From positions 2,356,001 to 2,420,000 of the forward strand of contig NC_013131.1 in the NCBI RefSeq assembly GCF_000024025.1: 64,000 nt of DNA. Reading direction: 5' to 3'. Source of the DNA: Catenulispora acidiphila DSM 44928. GTDB lineage: Bacteria; Actinomycetota; Actinomycetes; Streptomycetales; Catenulisporaceae. This document shows positions 8,916-18,001 of this stretch, piece by piece. Made by a program: the position numbers and the translations under genes. Positions within the stretch are counted from its first letter, which is position 1; the number at the start of each line of letters is the position of its first letter. The notes below the pieces were generated by a model. The model did no database searches and was not told the origin of the DNA. It was given only the letters and a program-made list of their open reading frames with translations.

Positions 8916-10592
8916 TTAGCTCGCGCTGGCCTCCGCCGCAGCCCGTCCCGCCTTCCGCCCCGAGAACAGGCAGCCGCCGAGGAACGTCCCCTCCAGCGCG
9001 TTGTACCCGTGCATCCCGCCCCCGCCGAAGCCGGCGACCTCGCCGGCGGCATACAGGCCGGGGATCGGCGAGCCGTCGGCGGAAAGGACGCGGGAGTCCA
9101 GGTCGGTCTGGATGCCGCCGAGGGTCTTGCGGGTCAGGATGTTGAGTTTCACGGCGATGAGCGGTCCGGCCGCCGGGTCCAGGATCCGGTGCGGCGTCGC
9201 GGTGCGCCCGAGGCGGTCGCCGATGTAGCGGCGGGAGTTGCGGATGCCCTGGACCTGCGCGTCCTTGCTGTAGGGGTTGGCGATCTGCCGGTCGCGGGCT
9301 TCGATCTGCTCGCGCAGCGCGGCGGTGTCCAGCAGGGCGGTGTCGGTCATCGCGTTCATCTTCGCGACCAACTCCTCCAGGCCGCGGGCGACCGCGAAGT
9401 CCTCGCCCTTGTCGACGAACGCCGCGACCGGCGCCGGGGCGCCCTTGCCGAGCAGCCGCTCGCGCACGAACGCCTTGCGGTCGTTCGCGGTGATGTCAGG
9501 GTTCTGTTCCGAACCCGACAGCGCGAACTCCTTCTCGACGATCTGCTGCGTGAGCACGAACCACGAGTGGTCGTACCCTGCGATGTCCGGGTCGGTCCGC
9601 AGGTGGCGCAGCGTTCCCAGGGTGTCGTAGCCCGGCAGGTACGGCGAGGGCAGGCGGCGCCCGAGGGCGTCGAACCACATCGAGGACGGTCCTGGCAGAA
9701 TCCTGATTCCGTGTCCGGGCCACACCGGGTCCCAGTTCCGCAGACCCTCGGTGTAGTGCCACATCCGGTCGCGGTTGACCAGCCGCGCGCCGGCCTGCTC
9801 GGTGATGTCCAGCATCCGGCCGTCCACGTACGCCGGGACGCCGGTGACCATGAAGCCGGGCGCCGTGCCGAGGCGCTCGGGCCAGAACCGCCGGACCACC
9901 TCGTGGTTCGCGCCGATGCCGCCGCTGGTGACGATCACCGCCTGCGCCGTCAGCTCGAACTCGCCGATCGCCTCGCGGTTCGAGGGGGCGCCGCGCACCG
10001 CGTCGTCGTGCGCCAGCACCGTGCCGCGCACCCCGGTGACCGCGCCGTCGGCGACCACCAACTCGTCGACGCGGTGCCGGTGGTGGAACGTCAGCAGCCC
10101 GGTGGAGGCGGCCTGCTTCGCCAGCCGGACGAAGGGGTCCACGACGCCGGTCCCGGTGCCCCAGGTGACGTGGAAGCGCGGCACGGAGTTGCCGTGCCCG
10201 TCGGCGCGCAGGTCCCCGCGCTCGGCCCAGCCGACCGTCGGGAGGAACTTCAGACCGTGGCCGGTGAGCCAGGACCGCTTCTCCCCGGCCGCGAACTCGA
10301 CATAGGCGCGCGCCCAGCGGTGTCCCCAGGAGTCCTCGTCGTCCTTCCGGTCGAACTGCGCGCTGCCGAGCCAGTCGTGCCAGGCCAGGTCGAAGGAGTC
10401 CTTCACCCGCAGCCGCCGCTGTTCGGGGGAGTCGACGAGGAACAGCCCGCCGAAGGACCACCACGCCTGCCCGCCCAGGTTCGCGGCGTTCTCCTGCTCG
10501 ACCACCGCGACCTTGCGACCCCGCGAGGTCAGCTCGTGCGCGGCGGTGAGCCCGGCCAGACCGGCTCCGACGATGATCACGTCAGCGTCCAC
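8916..10592 (-). CDS. FAD-binding dehydrogenase (3-ketosteroid dehydrogenase / fumarate reductase-like flavoprotein)
   Basis: 558 residues. An N-terminal dinucleotide fold, VIIVGAGLAGL, binds FAD, and the C-terminal FAD-closing segment GLYAAGEVAGFGGGGMHG is followed by LEGTFLGGCLFSG. This combination matches the actinobacterial 'putative FAD-binding dehydrogenase' group related to KstD and fumarate reductase. The substrate is not determinable from sequence; an enone/alkane-type dehydrogenation is the family expectation. It starts at GTG 10592 with GGAG upstream. No signal peptide. The gene stands alone, its 3' end facing the hydrolase and the shared terminator. No steroid genes are adjacent, so a steroid role is not supported here. 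Confidence 0.8.
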   Translation of the reverse strand: MDADVIIVGAGLAGLTAAHELTSRGRKVAVVEQENAANLGGQAWWSFGGLFLVDSPEQRRLRVKDSFDLAWHDWLGSAQFDRKDDEDSWGHRWARAYVEFAAGEKRSWLTGHGLKFLPTVGWAERGDLRADGHGNSVPRFHVTWGTGTGVVDPFVRLAKQAASTGLLTFHHRHRVDELVVADGAVTGVRGTVLAHDDAVRGAPSNREAIGEFELTAQAVIVTSGGIGANHEVVRRFWPERLGTAPGFMVTGVPAYVDGRMLDITEQAGARLVNRDRMWHYTEGLRNWDPVWPGHGIRILPGPSSMWFDALGRRLPSPYLPGYDTLGTLRHLRTDPDIAGYDHSWFVLTQQIVEKEFALSGSEQNPDITANDRKAFVRERLLGKGAPAPVAAFVDKGEDFAVARGLEELVAKMNAMTDTALLDTAALREQIEARDRQIANPYSKDAQVQGIRNSRRYIGDRLGRTATPHRILDPAAGPLIAVKLNILTRKTLGGIQTDLDSRVLSADGSPIPGLYAAGEVAGFGGGGMHGYNALEGTFLGGCLFSGRKAGRAAAEASAS

Positions 10593-10644
10593 GGGACGGC
10601 TCCACTTCTGCTCGTGCGGGCGATGAGATCGAACTTAGCGGACG

Positions 10645-10869
10645 CTAGTTCCGATAGCGGAACACGATCCGCCCCCGGCTGAGGTCATACGGCGTGATCT
10701 CCACCAAAACCCGGTCCTCCAGGTAGATCTTGATGTAGTTCTTGCGGATCTTGCCGCTGATGTGGGCGAGCACCCGGTGGCCGTTCTCGAGCTCCACCGT
10801 GAACATCGCGCTGCGCAGGCATTCGACGACGCGGCCCTCGACTTCCAGGCCGTTCTTGTTCCTGGTCAT
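10645..10869 (-). CDS. infA: Translation initiation factor IF-1 paralogue
   Basis: 74 residues, full-length S1-like OB fold, with the IF-1 signature ([16 protein letters not shown], then [11 protein letters not shown], ending FRYRN). IF-1 occupies the A-site of the 30S subunit during initiation. The housekeeping actinobacterial infA sits in the ribosomal-protein operon and usually begins MAKKDG; this copy begins [12 protein letters not shown] and diverges in the middle ([13 protein letters not shown]), so it is likely a second copy. Its ATG overlaps the stop of the upstream GNAT gene by 4 bp (ATGA), implying translational coupling. Expression with an acetyltransferase may mean a stress- or modification-linked role; that is inference. 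Confidence 0.9.
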   Translation of the reverse strand: MTRNKNGLEVEGRVVECLRSAMFTVELENGHRVLAHISGKIRKNYIKIYLEDRVLVEITPYDLSRGRIVFRYRN

Positions 10870-11624
10870 CGCATCAGCTCCAGGTTGCTGCCCACCGGCA
10901 GCGCCCCGACGCTCGCGAACAGCGCCGAGGCGGCTGCGTTCGACTCCTGGACCTCGGTCCAGGCTTCGGTGAAACCGGCGCGGTGCAGCGTGCCCAGCGC
11001 GTGGGCCAGCAGCGCCCGCCCGATGCCGCGCCGCCGCGCGCCGGCGCGAACTGCGAGCAGCCCGATGCGCGGCCGGTTCCCGACGACCACGCGGATCAGG
11101 CCCAGGTAGCCGTCCGGCGTCGCCGCCACGGCGTATTTCGACGGATCGACGATGGTGTCCCCGGCATGGCGGGGGATCACTTCCGCGGGCATCGACTGCC
11201 ATCCGGCGCCCGCCTCGATCTCGTCGCGGATCGCGCGGTCCACCGCCCGCAGCAGATGCTCGTCCGCCTGACCGGCGGGCAGGATCCTCACGCCGGCGGG
11301 CGGCGTCTGTTCGAGCCCTGTGAGGCGGGGGTGGGTCGGGACGGCGTACTCCCACTCGCGGCGCCGGACCGTGAATCCGGCGCGCAGCCAGGCGGCTGTG
11401 AGGTCGGTGTCGGCTTCGTCGGTCACCGTGTACACCGGTGCCGGCAGTTCCGCGAGCATCGCCGCGGCGAGCCGGTCGAAGGTGGTCTCGTGCCAGGCGT
11501 CGACGCTGACGAACAGGCGGCCGTCGGGCCGGCGTTCCGCGTACCCGCGGCCGACCACCCGGTCGTCGTCCAGGGCGTGCCATTGCCGGTCCGCGACCCG
11601 TGTGAGGAAAGTCTGAGTCTCCAT
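10866..11624 (-). CDS. GNAT family N-acetyltransferase
   Basis: 252 residues. The acetyl-CoA loop [12 protein letters not shown] lies near 205, followed by the C-terminal strand-helix [18 protein letters not shown] typical of small-molecule or protein GNATs. The N-terminal ~100 residues look like a degenerate second GNAT half ([18 protein letters not shown]). ATG 11624 has a strong AAGGAG SD at 7 nt. The 3' end overlaps the start of the IF-1 paralogue (ATGA), forming a two-gene operon. Its 5' leader contains a 17-codon ORF (11681-11734). The acceptor is unknown; the coupling to IF-1 makes a ribosome-associated target conceivable but unproven. Confidence 0.82.
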   Translation of the reverse strand: METQTFLTRVADRQWHALDDDRVVGRGYAERRPDGRLFVSVDAWHETTFDRLAAAMLAELPAPVYTVTDEADTDLTAAWLRAGFTVRRREWEYAVPTHPRLTGLEQTPPAGVRILPAGQADEHLLRAVDRAIRDEIEAGAGWQSMPAEVIPRHAGDTIVDPSKYAVAATPDGYLGLIRVVVGNRPRIGLLAVRAGARRRGIGRALLAHALGTLHRAGFTEAWTEVQESNAAASALFASVGALPVGSNLELMR

Positions 11625-11680
11625 CGGAGTCTCCTTCCAGGAGAGCCTTGTTACTCAGGCGCTCCTGGCGACACCGAACG

Positions 11681-11734
11681 TCAGCCGCCGGACCGTGACG
11701 GACTGAAGGAGCACCCATGGGTGGATGTGTTCAC
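11681..11734 (-). CDS. Candidate leader peptide upstream of GNAT-infA
   Basis: GTG start at 11734, preceded at 7 nt by AGGAGGTGA, a full match to the anti-SD end of 16S rRNA and stronger than any SD nearby. It reads 17 codons ([17 protein letters not shown]) to TGA and ends 56 bp before the GNAT start. Ser makes up 5 of 17 residues, with one Cys. The combination of a perfect SD and a very short frame directly in the GNAT leader suggests a regulatory uORF or attenuator. It could instead be a chance frame in a leader that carries a strong ribosome-binding site. Confidence 0.4.
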   Translation of the reverse strand: MNTSTHGCSFSPSRSGG

Positions 11735-11850
11735 GGGTCTCACCTCCTGACGACGACTTCACGGTCGAGGGCGACGGTAGCAGCGCGATGCCTGCGCGCG
11801 GAAACGATTTTCCGCGGAGTTCCCGGTGCACGGCGCCACCGGCACCAATG

Positions 11851-11894
11851 AAGCGGCCGCGCCGAGGTGGAATCCCACCTCGGCGCGGCCGCTT
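11851..11894 (-). terminator. Strong 20-bp-stem terminator after the CWB2 gene
   Basis: Arms 11851-11870 and 11875-11894 are perfectly complementary over 20 bp around a 4-nt loop. There is no U-tract. It lies 24 bp beyond the stop codon of the secreted CWB2 protein and separates it from the GNAT-infA unit. Confidence 0.85.
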
Positions 11895-11918
11895 CGCAAG
11901 CTGCGCGCGCTCTCCGCA

Positions 11919-14063
11919 CTAGTGCGAAGGCTGCGCGTTCCCGTGCGGCTTGACCGCACCGTGCGCCGTGTCGGTGGCGTGCGCCGGCTTCACCCCGGTG
12001 GCCTCCGCCGCCGCGGCGCTGGTCGCCGCACCCGCCGCCGCACCGGCAGCGGAGATGACCTGGCCGGCGCCGTTCACGTCGAGCCAGCCGGCGGCGCCGG
12101 CGACCTGCGGGCCGGCCTGGGCGTCGACCAGCTTCGACAGGGCGTTGTACCCGCCGAAGATGAACGCGTCGCTGAGCGTGTCATGGCTCTGGCTCAGGTA
12201 GGCCGAGTCCGCCGGGCTGAGCCCGACCTTCGGGTTGACCAGCAGCAGCGGGCCCTCGACCGCGCCCATCAGCGCGCCGCCGGACAGCGCGTCGGGGAAG
12301 TTGACGCCGGTGGCGATGCCGACGGCGGCCTGGCGGCTGCCGAAGAACTCGTTCGCCAGCTTCAGGGAGGTCGTGTAGCGGTCCGCGCCGTGCACGTCCA
12401 CGCGGTACCACACGCCGGGCAGCGTGTCGTACGCCCCCAGCGCCTGCCCGCCGACCGCCCACGCGGTCACGCTGCCGGTCTGCTGCTGGAGCTGCGAGGC
12501 GTAGCGCTGCAGGTAGGCGCGGGTCGGCGCGGGCATGGTGGTGTCGTTGGTCAGGACCACGACACCGTCCGGGTCGCTGCCGGCCGCCGCGCCCGCGGAC
12601 AGCGCGTCGGGGTAGTTGTTGCCGGTGGCCAGCAGGATGTCGCGCGGGTTCGGCGACGCGGTCTGGGCGACCTGCACCGCCGTGGAGTAGCGGTCGGGCC
12701 CGCCGATGCGGTCGACGTTGAAGCCCAGGTGGCGCACCGAGGCCTCGACCGCCGGGGAGATCGCGGAGTCCCCGCCGAGCAGGTACACCGTCGAGCCGGG
12801 CGCCAGGACGCGGGTCAGCTCGCGGGCGGTGCTGGCGTCCAGCTGCTTGGTCGAGGTCAGCAGCAGCGGGCCGCCCTTGTGCGCGGCCAGCGCCGCACCG
12901 CCCAGGGCGTCGGCGAACAGGTCCGAGCGGCTCAGGACCGCGACGCTCGCCTGTGCGCGCGGGTCGTTCGCGTCGCCGTGGTTCCGCCACAGCGACTGCG
13001 AGGCCTGATCGGCGGTGTCGAACCGGTCGCGACCGGCCAGGCGGTGCACGAAGCCCACCGAGGCGGTGTCGTACGTGGGGGACCCCCAGCGGTCCCCGAC
13101 CTTCGTCGGCGGGTTGACGCCCGGCGTGGCCACGGTCGCCGAGACCGTGTAGGTGCCCGGCTGCGGCGCGCCCGGGGAGCTGCTGAAGGCGATGGTCTTG
13201 CCGTCGGCGGAGAAGGCCGGGTGCTGCGGGGGGACGAAGCCGGCGGTCTGCGGGAACGTGATCTGCCTCGGCGTCCCGGCCGTCCCGTCCGGCGCGACGT
13301 CGACCGCGAAGATCGCCGGCACGCTGACGCCGGGGCTCACGGTGGCGTTCTGCAGGAACGCGACGGTGCGTCCGTCCGGGGAGATCGTCGGGTCCCAGGC
13401 CGAGCCGGCGACGGTGGTGGTGCTGCCGGCGATCTGCTTCTGGAAGGGGTTGCCGGAGGCGTCGTAGCCCCGGAGCAGGATCGAGCGCGGGCCTGGGCCG
13501 TTGTTCGGGATGTCGCGCTCAAAGACCAGCAGGTCGCCGGAGAACTCAGGCTGGATGTCGTTGTAAGCGGTGCCAGGGTTCGTGCTCGTCGTGTAGCCGG
13601 TCGGCGCCCACGTCGGCTGCGAGGCGCCCACCGCGGACCCGTCCGCGGCTGTCACACGCAGCACCGAGGAGTTGCCGACCCCCGACAGCTCGCTCCACCC
13701 GACGGTGTAGCCGTCGTCGCCCCACGTCGGGTGCAGCCGCTGCACGCCGGTGGCGGCCGCGATGAGGGTGTCGCCGCTGCCGTCGCGGTTCACCGTGTGC
13801 ACCGAGCTGTCGGCGGCGATGTAGGCGTACCGGTCGCCCTTGGGCGAGAAGGCGATCGAGGTGACGTTCGTCGGCGCGGTCAGCATGCCGCCGCCGGTCA
13901 GCGCGATCTGGTTCGTGCCGTCGGCCACGGCCAGCGGGCTCCTGGCGGGCACGCCGCCGGGGTTGACGGCGCTCGCCCCCGGCGCCATCGTGGCCGCGCC
14001 GGCGATCGCCGACGACAGGACTGCCGCGAGCGCCAAAGGCTTGCGGAGATGATCGAACGACAC
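11919..14063 (-). CDS. Secreted beta-propeller / cell-wall-binding repeat 2 protein
   Basis: 714 residues. A Sec signal peptide (positive start, hydrophobic LALAAVLSSAIAGAATM, cleavage near ASA-V33) leads to a TolB/WD40-like propeller (FSPKGDRYAYIA, ISPDGRTVAFLQN, FSADGKTIAFSSS; about 50-320). Three putative cell-wall-binding type 2 repeats follow (about 340-640), each beginning R(L/I/G)-G-x-DR(F/Y)-T/S-A and containing a YPDALSAG-like block. The C-terminus is Ala-rich and then His/Pro-rich. GTG 14063 has GGAGG at 4-5 nt. CWB2 repeats hold proteins on the wall in Gram-positives, so an extracellular ligand-binding or scaffold role is likely. It diverges from the LAL regulator across a 198-bp shared promoter region. 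Confidence 0.85.
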   Translation of the reverse strand: MSFDHLRKPLALAAVLSSAIAGAATMAPGASAVNPGGVPARSPLAVADGTNQIALTGGGMLTAPTNVTSIAFSPKGDRYAYIAADSSVHTVNRDGSGDTLIAAATGVQRLHPTWGDDGYTVGWSELSGVGNSSVLRVTAADGSAVGASQPTWAPTGYTTSTNPGTAYNDIQPEFSGDLLVFERDIPNNGPGPRSILLRGYDASGNPFQKQIAGSTTTVAGSAWDPTISPDGRTVAFLQNATVSPGVSVPAIFAVDVAPDGTAGTPRQITFPQTAGFVPPQHPAFSADGKTIAFSSSPGAPQPGTYTVSATVATPGVNPPTKVGDRWGSPTYDTASVGFVHRLAGRDRFDTADQASQSLWRNHGDANDPRAQASVAVLSRSDLFADALGGAALAAHKGGPLLLTSTKQLDASTARELTRVLAPGSTVYLLGGDSAISPAVEASVRHLGFNVDRIGGPDRYSTAVQVAQTASPNPRDILLATGNNYPDALSAGAAAGSDPDGVVVLTNDTTMPAPTRAYLQRYASQLQQQTGSVTAWAVGGQALGAYDTLPGVWYRVDVHGADRYTTSLKLANEFFGSRQAAVGIATGVNFPDALSGGALMGAVEGPLLLVNPKVGLSPADSAYLSQSHDTLSDAFIFGGYNALSKLVDAQAGPQVAGAAGWLDVNGAGQVISAAGAAAGAATSAAAAEATGVKPAHATDTAHGAVKPHGNAQPSH

Positions 14064-14261
14064 AGGTCCTCCCCAGGAATCGAAAACCCGTGCGTACGCC
14101 GGGCTGCGAAAGGGTATAGCACGGGGTCAGGCTCCTGCATGTCGTTTGATCAAGTTGCCCGCCGACTGGCGGGAAGCCTCGGGGCGCGGGCGGGGAAAGA
14201 AAGTGCGATTCGGCCGACTCTGTCGCGAGTACCGACTCTCGGAATTGGAGAGTCTTACTTT

Positions 14262-17147
14262 GTGTCCATGCCACTCATCAGCCCCGCACGATTCGACGGG
14301 CCACTGGTGGAACGGGACGCGCAGATCGCGCGTCTGGAACAGATCGCGGAGTCGCTGCGCTCGGGGCGGGGGACCGTCCTGGAGATCGCCGGCGATCCCG
14401 GAATGGGGAAGACCAGCCTGCTGGCCGTCCTGGCCGGACTCCTCGCCGGAGCCGGAGTACGGGTGGCCCGCGGCCACGCGATCCGCGGCGACGACGCCCC
14501 CGGCCAGATCTTCCGCAGCGCCTGGGAGGAACATCCAGGGCTGACCGCGGTGGACCGCAAGGGCGAGCTGGATCCGCAGTCGGCCGGAACCCTGGCGACC
14601 GGCTGGGCCGCCGGCTCCGGCGGCGCGGTGGTGCTCGACGACGTGCAGTGGTGCGACCCGAAGTCGGTCGACATCGCCGTGCGCCTGGTGCGCAATCCTG
14701 TTGCCGGACCGTTCCTGCTGGTCTTGGCGCACCGTCCGCGGCAGACGAATCCGGCGTTGCTGGACGCCCTGGACGACGGCGTCCGCATCGGGACCGTGAC
14801 CCGGATCGCGGTGCCTCCGCTGAGCACGGAGGCGATGCGCGAACTCGCCGTCCGCTGGACCGGCGGCACGGCGGCGCACTTCACCGGCCACGACGAAGCC
14901 CACGACCGCCGGCTCGGCGACGCGGCCGGCGGAAGCCCGCGCAATCTGCGGATTCTGCTGGCCGGCGGCTGGGATCCGGTGCTGTGGCCCTTCCAGGCCG
15001 GCGGCGACCCCGGCGGGCTGTTGCGCGAGGCGGCGGCGCTGACCACCGAACTCGACCTCCTGTCGCCGGAAGCCGGTGTGGTCCTGCGCGGTGCCGCGGT
15101 TCTGGGCGATCCGTTCCGGCCGGAGGACGTCACAGAGGTCTGCGAACTCACAGCCGACCGCGTCCTGGCGGCGCTCGCCGAGCTGACGGAAGCCGATCTG
15201 GTGCGGCGGCGCGGCAACGGCGAGTTCGTGTTCCGCGATCCCGTGCTGGGACACGTCGCCCACGAACACTCCAGCCTCTCCCAGCAGACGATGGCACACC
15301 GGCGCGCGCTGGATCTGCTCGTCGGCCGTGGCGCGGCTGCCTCAGCGTTGGCGCGGCACGCGGAGCAGCTGCTCGGCACGGACTCCGCGACCGCCGCGCC
15401 GATCCTCGCGCGGGCTGCCGCCGAGGTGGTGGCCAGCGATCCGGCTGCGGCGGCTCACTGGTCCGGACTGGCGCTCGACCACATTCCGCATGGCGGGCAG
15501 GCGCGTGCGGAGCTGGAGATCCTGCAAGCTCGAGCACTGATAGCCGTCGGACGGCTGGACGAAGCCAGGACCCTGGTTCACGAAGTGCTGGGCCACGTCT
15601 CGGAGCTGCCATGGCAGATCGCGCTTCGGGCGTACGGCGCGGCGGCGGACGTCGAGCGTTTGCTGTGCCGCTACTCCGAAGCCGAGGCCATCGCGGCTAC
15701 GGCGCTCGGACTTCTGCCGGCTCCGGGGGAGGGCGGCGCGCTTCCGCTCGAAGCCGTCACCATGATTTATGAGTACGCGCTGGTGCAGTCGCTGCGCGGG
15801 GACCACATCCAAGCCCGCGCGATGATCCGCTCGGCGGTGGACATGACCGCCCGGCCCGTGCATCCGACGGAGATCGCGATCCGCTGTCTGGCGGTGTGCC
15901 AGGACGCTTATATGGGCAACGTCGCGGTCGCGCTGGAGGAGGCGCGGCAGTGCACCGGCGTGGTCGACGCGCTGGCGGATCCGCAGGCGGGTCAGGCTCC
16001 TGAGATGTTCGTGACGCTCGGCGCCGCAGGGCTCTATCTCGAGCGCTTCGAGGATGCCTCCCGGCATCTCAAACGCGGACTGAAGGTCGCCAGCGGCGGT
16101 ACGCAGCTGCACGTGGTCCTGCACGGACTGCTTGGTCTGGCCTCCGTGGACCTGTTCACCGGGCGGCTGGACACGATCGCGCAGTGGGCTGGCCAAGCCG
16201 AACAACTCGCGAGCGATATCGGGTCCCAGGAAGGCGTCGGGCTGGCCAAGTCGATCCGCGCCTCGTCGATGATCTGGACTCAGGGGCGGCGCGACGTCCG
16301 GGAAATTCTGGCGCTCGCCGAGTCTGCGATCGCCGACGTCGAATCGCACCGCAGCTGGTGGGCACTCAGCGCACTCGGGCTGGCAGCCCAAGTACAGCTG
16401 CTCGGCGGCGACCCCGAGGGCGCGTTGCGCACGATGCTGGAGCGCGCCGACGGCCAGGATGTGGCGGTCGCGCAGCCCGCGCTGGAGCCCTCTCTCAAAG
16501 GCCTGATGGCGATGGCCGCCCTGCGCTGCGGCGATCTGCCGGCGGCGCGACGCTGGACCGAGGACGCCGAAGCTGCCGCGTCCCGACTCTCCCTGACCGG
16601 TCAGACCGCCGGCGCGATCCGGGCCCGCGCCGCACTCCACCTGGCCGACGGCCGCCCCGACCTGGCCGTGGACCTCTTCGCGCAGGCCGCCGACCGCTTC
16701 GACCGCGCCGGCGCCCCGATCCAGCGCGTCTGGACCCAGGCGATGGGAGCGGCGGCGGCCGACGCGGCCCAGGGCCACGACGCGGCGCTGGTCTGGCTGG
16801 ACGCCGCCTCCGCAGCCGCCGACGCACTCGGCGCACTGTCGGTACGGGAGGACACAGCACGCGCTCGGGCCGAGCTGGCGACCGGCAGCCGACCGGAGGG
16901 CACGCCGGCGCGTCCCGACGACGACGGACCGCTCGGCATGCTCAGCGAGCGCGAGCGGGAGATCGCAGCGCTCGCCGCCGCAGGACTGCGTTCGCGAGAG
17001 ATCGCCCAGCGCTTGTTCTTGAGCCCGCGAACGGTCGAGGCGCATTTGGGACGGGTCTATCGCCGCCTCGGAGTCTCGTCGCGGGGCGAGCTTCCTCGGA
17101 TCATCGGCAACCGGGGCGGCGAGGGCAGCGCTGACACGGCGCAGTAG
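14262..17147 (+). CDS. LAL-type LuxR transcriptional regulator (AAA ATPase plus HTH)
   Basis: About 961 residues. Walker A GDPGMGKTS is near residue 45 and Walker B VVLDDVQW near 125. A long helical TPR-like middle follows, and a C-terminal LuxR HTH starts at LSEREREIAALAAAG and ends with SPRTVEAHLGRVYRRLGV. This is the MalT-like 'large ATP-binding regulator of LuxR family' layout. The start is uncertain: GTG 14262 has GGAG 11 nt upstream; ATG 14268 or ATG 14139 are alternatives. The open frame extends far upstream to 11826 without being coding. It is divergent from the CWB2 gene, which it may control. The inducer is unknown. Confidence 0.85.
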   Translation: MSMPLISPARFDGPLVERDAQIARLEQIAESLRSGRGTVLEIAGDPGMGKTSLLAVLAGLLAGAGVRVARGHAIRGDDAPGQIFRSAWEEHPGLTAVDRKGELDPQSAGTLATGWAAGSGGAVVLDDVQWCDPKSVDIAVRLVRNPVAGPFLLVLAHRPRQTNPALLDALDDGVRIGTVTRIAVPPLSTEAMRELAVRWTGGTAAHFTGHDEAHDRRLGDAAGGSPRNLRILLAGGWDPVLWPFQAGGDPGGLLREAAALTTELDLLSPEAGVVLRGAAVLGDPFRPEDVTEVCELTADRVLAALAELTEADLVRRRGNGEFVFRDPVLGHVAHEHSSLSQQTMAHRRALDLLVGRGAAASALARHAEQLLGTDSATAAPILARAAAEVVASDPAAAAHWSGLALDHIPHGGQARAELEILQARALIAVGRLDEARTLVHEVLGHVSELPWQIALRAYGAAADVERLLCRYSEAEAIAATALGLLPAPGEGGALPLEAVTMIYEYALVQSLRGDHIQARAMIRSAVDMTARPVHPTEIAIRCLAVCQDAYMGNVAVALEEARQCTGVVDALADPQAGQAPEMFVTLGAAGLYLERFEDASRHLKRGLKVASGGTQLHVVLHGLLGLASVDLFTGRLDTIAQWAGQAEQLASDIGSQEGVGLAKSIRASSMIWTQGRRDVREILALAESAIADVESHRSWWALSALGLAAQVQLLGGDPEGALRTMLERADGQDVAVAQPALEPSLKGLMAMAALRCGDLPAARRWTEDAEAAASRLSLTGQTAGAIRARAALHLADGRPDLAVDLFAQAADRFDRAGAPIQRVWTQAMGAAAADAAQGHDAALVWLDAASAAADALGALSVREDTARARAELATGSRPEGTPARPDDDGPLGMLSEREREIAALAAAGLRSREIAQRLFLSPRTVEAHLGRVYRRLGVSSRGELPRIIGNRGGEGSADTAQ

Positions 17148-17154
17148 ATCTGCG

Positions 17155-17335
17155 CGCCGCCAGCCCCAACGTATGCGCAGTGACTCGGGCTGGTGCGCGG
17201 TCGTGAACAGCCTTCACCGCCGGCCGCCAACGCCACCCGGACACCCTCCACCGAACTGCGTCCCCTGCGAGGCCATCAAAGCATGCTCGAAGACGTAAAA
17301 GGCTTATAAAAACCCACCAACTAACCGCACCAGCC
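17155..17335 (+). repeat. Half-copy of a dispersed intergenic repeat
   Basis: The 338-bp space 17148-17485 starts with about 180 bp closely similar to each arm of the palindrome at 35752-36115. Shared blocks include CCAGCCCCAAC, GCGCAGTGACTCG, CACCCTCCACCGAACTGCG, CCTGCGAGGCCATCAA and GTAAAA-GCTT, in the same order. It directly follows the stop codon of the LAL regulator. The remainder, 17336-17460, is a C-rich low-complexity tract (runs of CCACCCC) with no coding potential, leading into the sigma-factor promoter. Confidence 0.75.
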
Positions 17336-17485
17336 TGCCCGCCTCAGCACACCCACCCCCCATCACCCCACCCCCACCCCCACCCCGCCTCAGCCAAACG
17401 CACCGAAAAAAATCCGGCCGCCTTCCAACCTCCCCCGGCTGCGCCGTCGTTTCCTGCGTGGAGACTGATACAGGAAGTAGGGGGC

Positions 17486-18001
17486 ATGTCCGAAGCCGAA
17501 GACGAGTTCCGGGAATTCGCGGTCGCGGTCCAGGGGCATTTGCGGCGCAGTGCGTATCTGCTGTGCGGGGACTGGCATCTGGCCGAGGACATCGTCCAGA
17601 GTGCGTTCGTCAAGATCTTTCGGGTCTGGCGGCGGGTGCGGAAGGTCGAGAACCAGCTCGGGTACGCCCGGCAGGTGGTCTACCGGTGCTTCCTGGACCA
17701 GTACCGCAAGGACAAGAAGCAGCTTCCCACGGTGCCGATCGCGGGGGCGGCGGACCATGTGCTGGTGGAGTCAGTGCTCGACGATTCCTCCTTCGCGGGG
17801 GTCGTCGTGGAGGCGCTGGCTGAGCTGCCGCCGAGGGCGCGCGCCGTGATCGTGCTCCGGTTCTGGGAGGACATGAGCGTCGAGCAGGCCGCCACGGTGC
17901 TGGGTGTGACGACGGGGACGGTGAAGAGCCAGACGTCGCGGGCCGTCGCACAGCTGCGCGGACGTCTGGCGGCCGGGCTGAACGAACAGGCTCGCTGGTG
18001 A
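17486..18001 (+). CDS. ECF sigma factor, SigE-like (SigE50 type)
   Basis: 171 residues, standard for short ECF sigma factors. Sigma-2 covers about 10-80 (LLCGDWHLAEDIVQSAFVKI is the core-binding/-10 region). Sigma-4 begins at LAELPPRARAVIVLRFWEDM and contains the HTH SVEQAATVLGVTTGTVKS. It directs RNA polymerase to a specific promoter set, often in response to envelope or oxidative stress. ATG 17486 is preceded by AGGGGGC. The downstream gene overlaps by 4 bp (GTGA) and encodes a single-pass membrane protein, as expected for a sigma/anti-sigma pair. Confidence 0.9.
   Translation: MSEAEDEFREFAVAVQGHLRRSAYLLCGDWHLAEDIVQSAFVKIFRVWRRVRKVENQLGYARQVVYRCFLDQYRKDKKQLPTVPIAGAADHVLVESVLDDSSFAGVVVEALAELPPRARAVIVLRFWEDMSVEQAATVLGVTTGTVKSQTSRAVAQLRGRLAAGLNEQARW

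Noticed and set aside
11826-14261. Long upstream extension of the LAL regulator frame
   Set aside because: It lies opposite the CWB2 gene, is Arg-rich and domain-free, and the ATPase domain begins only after 14262.
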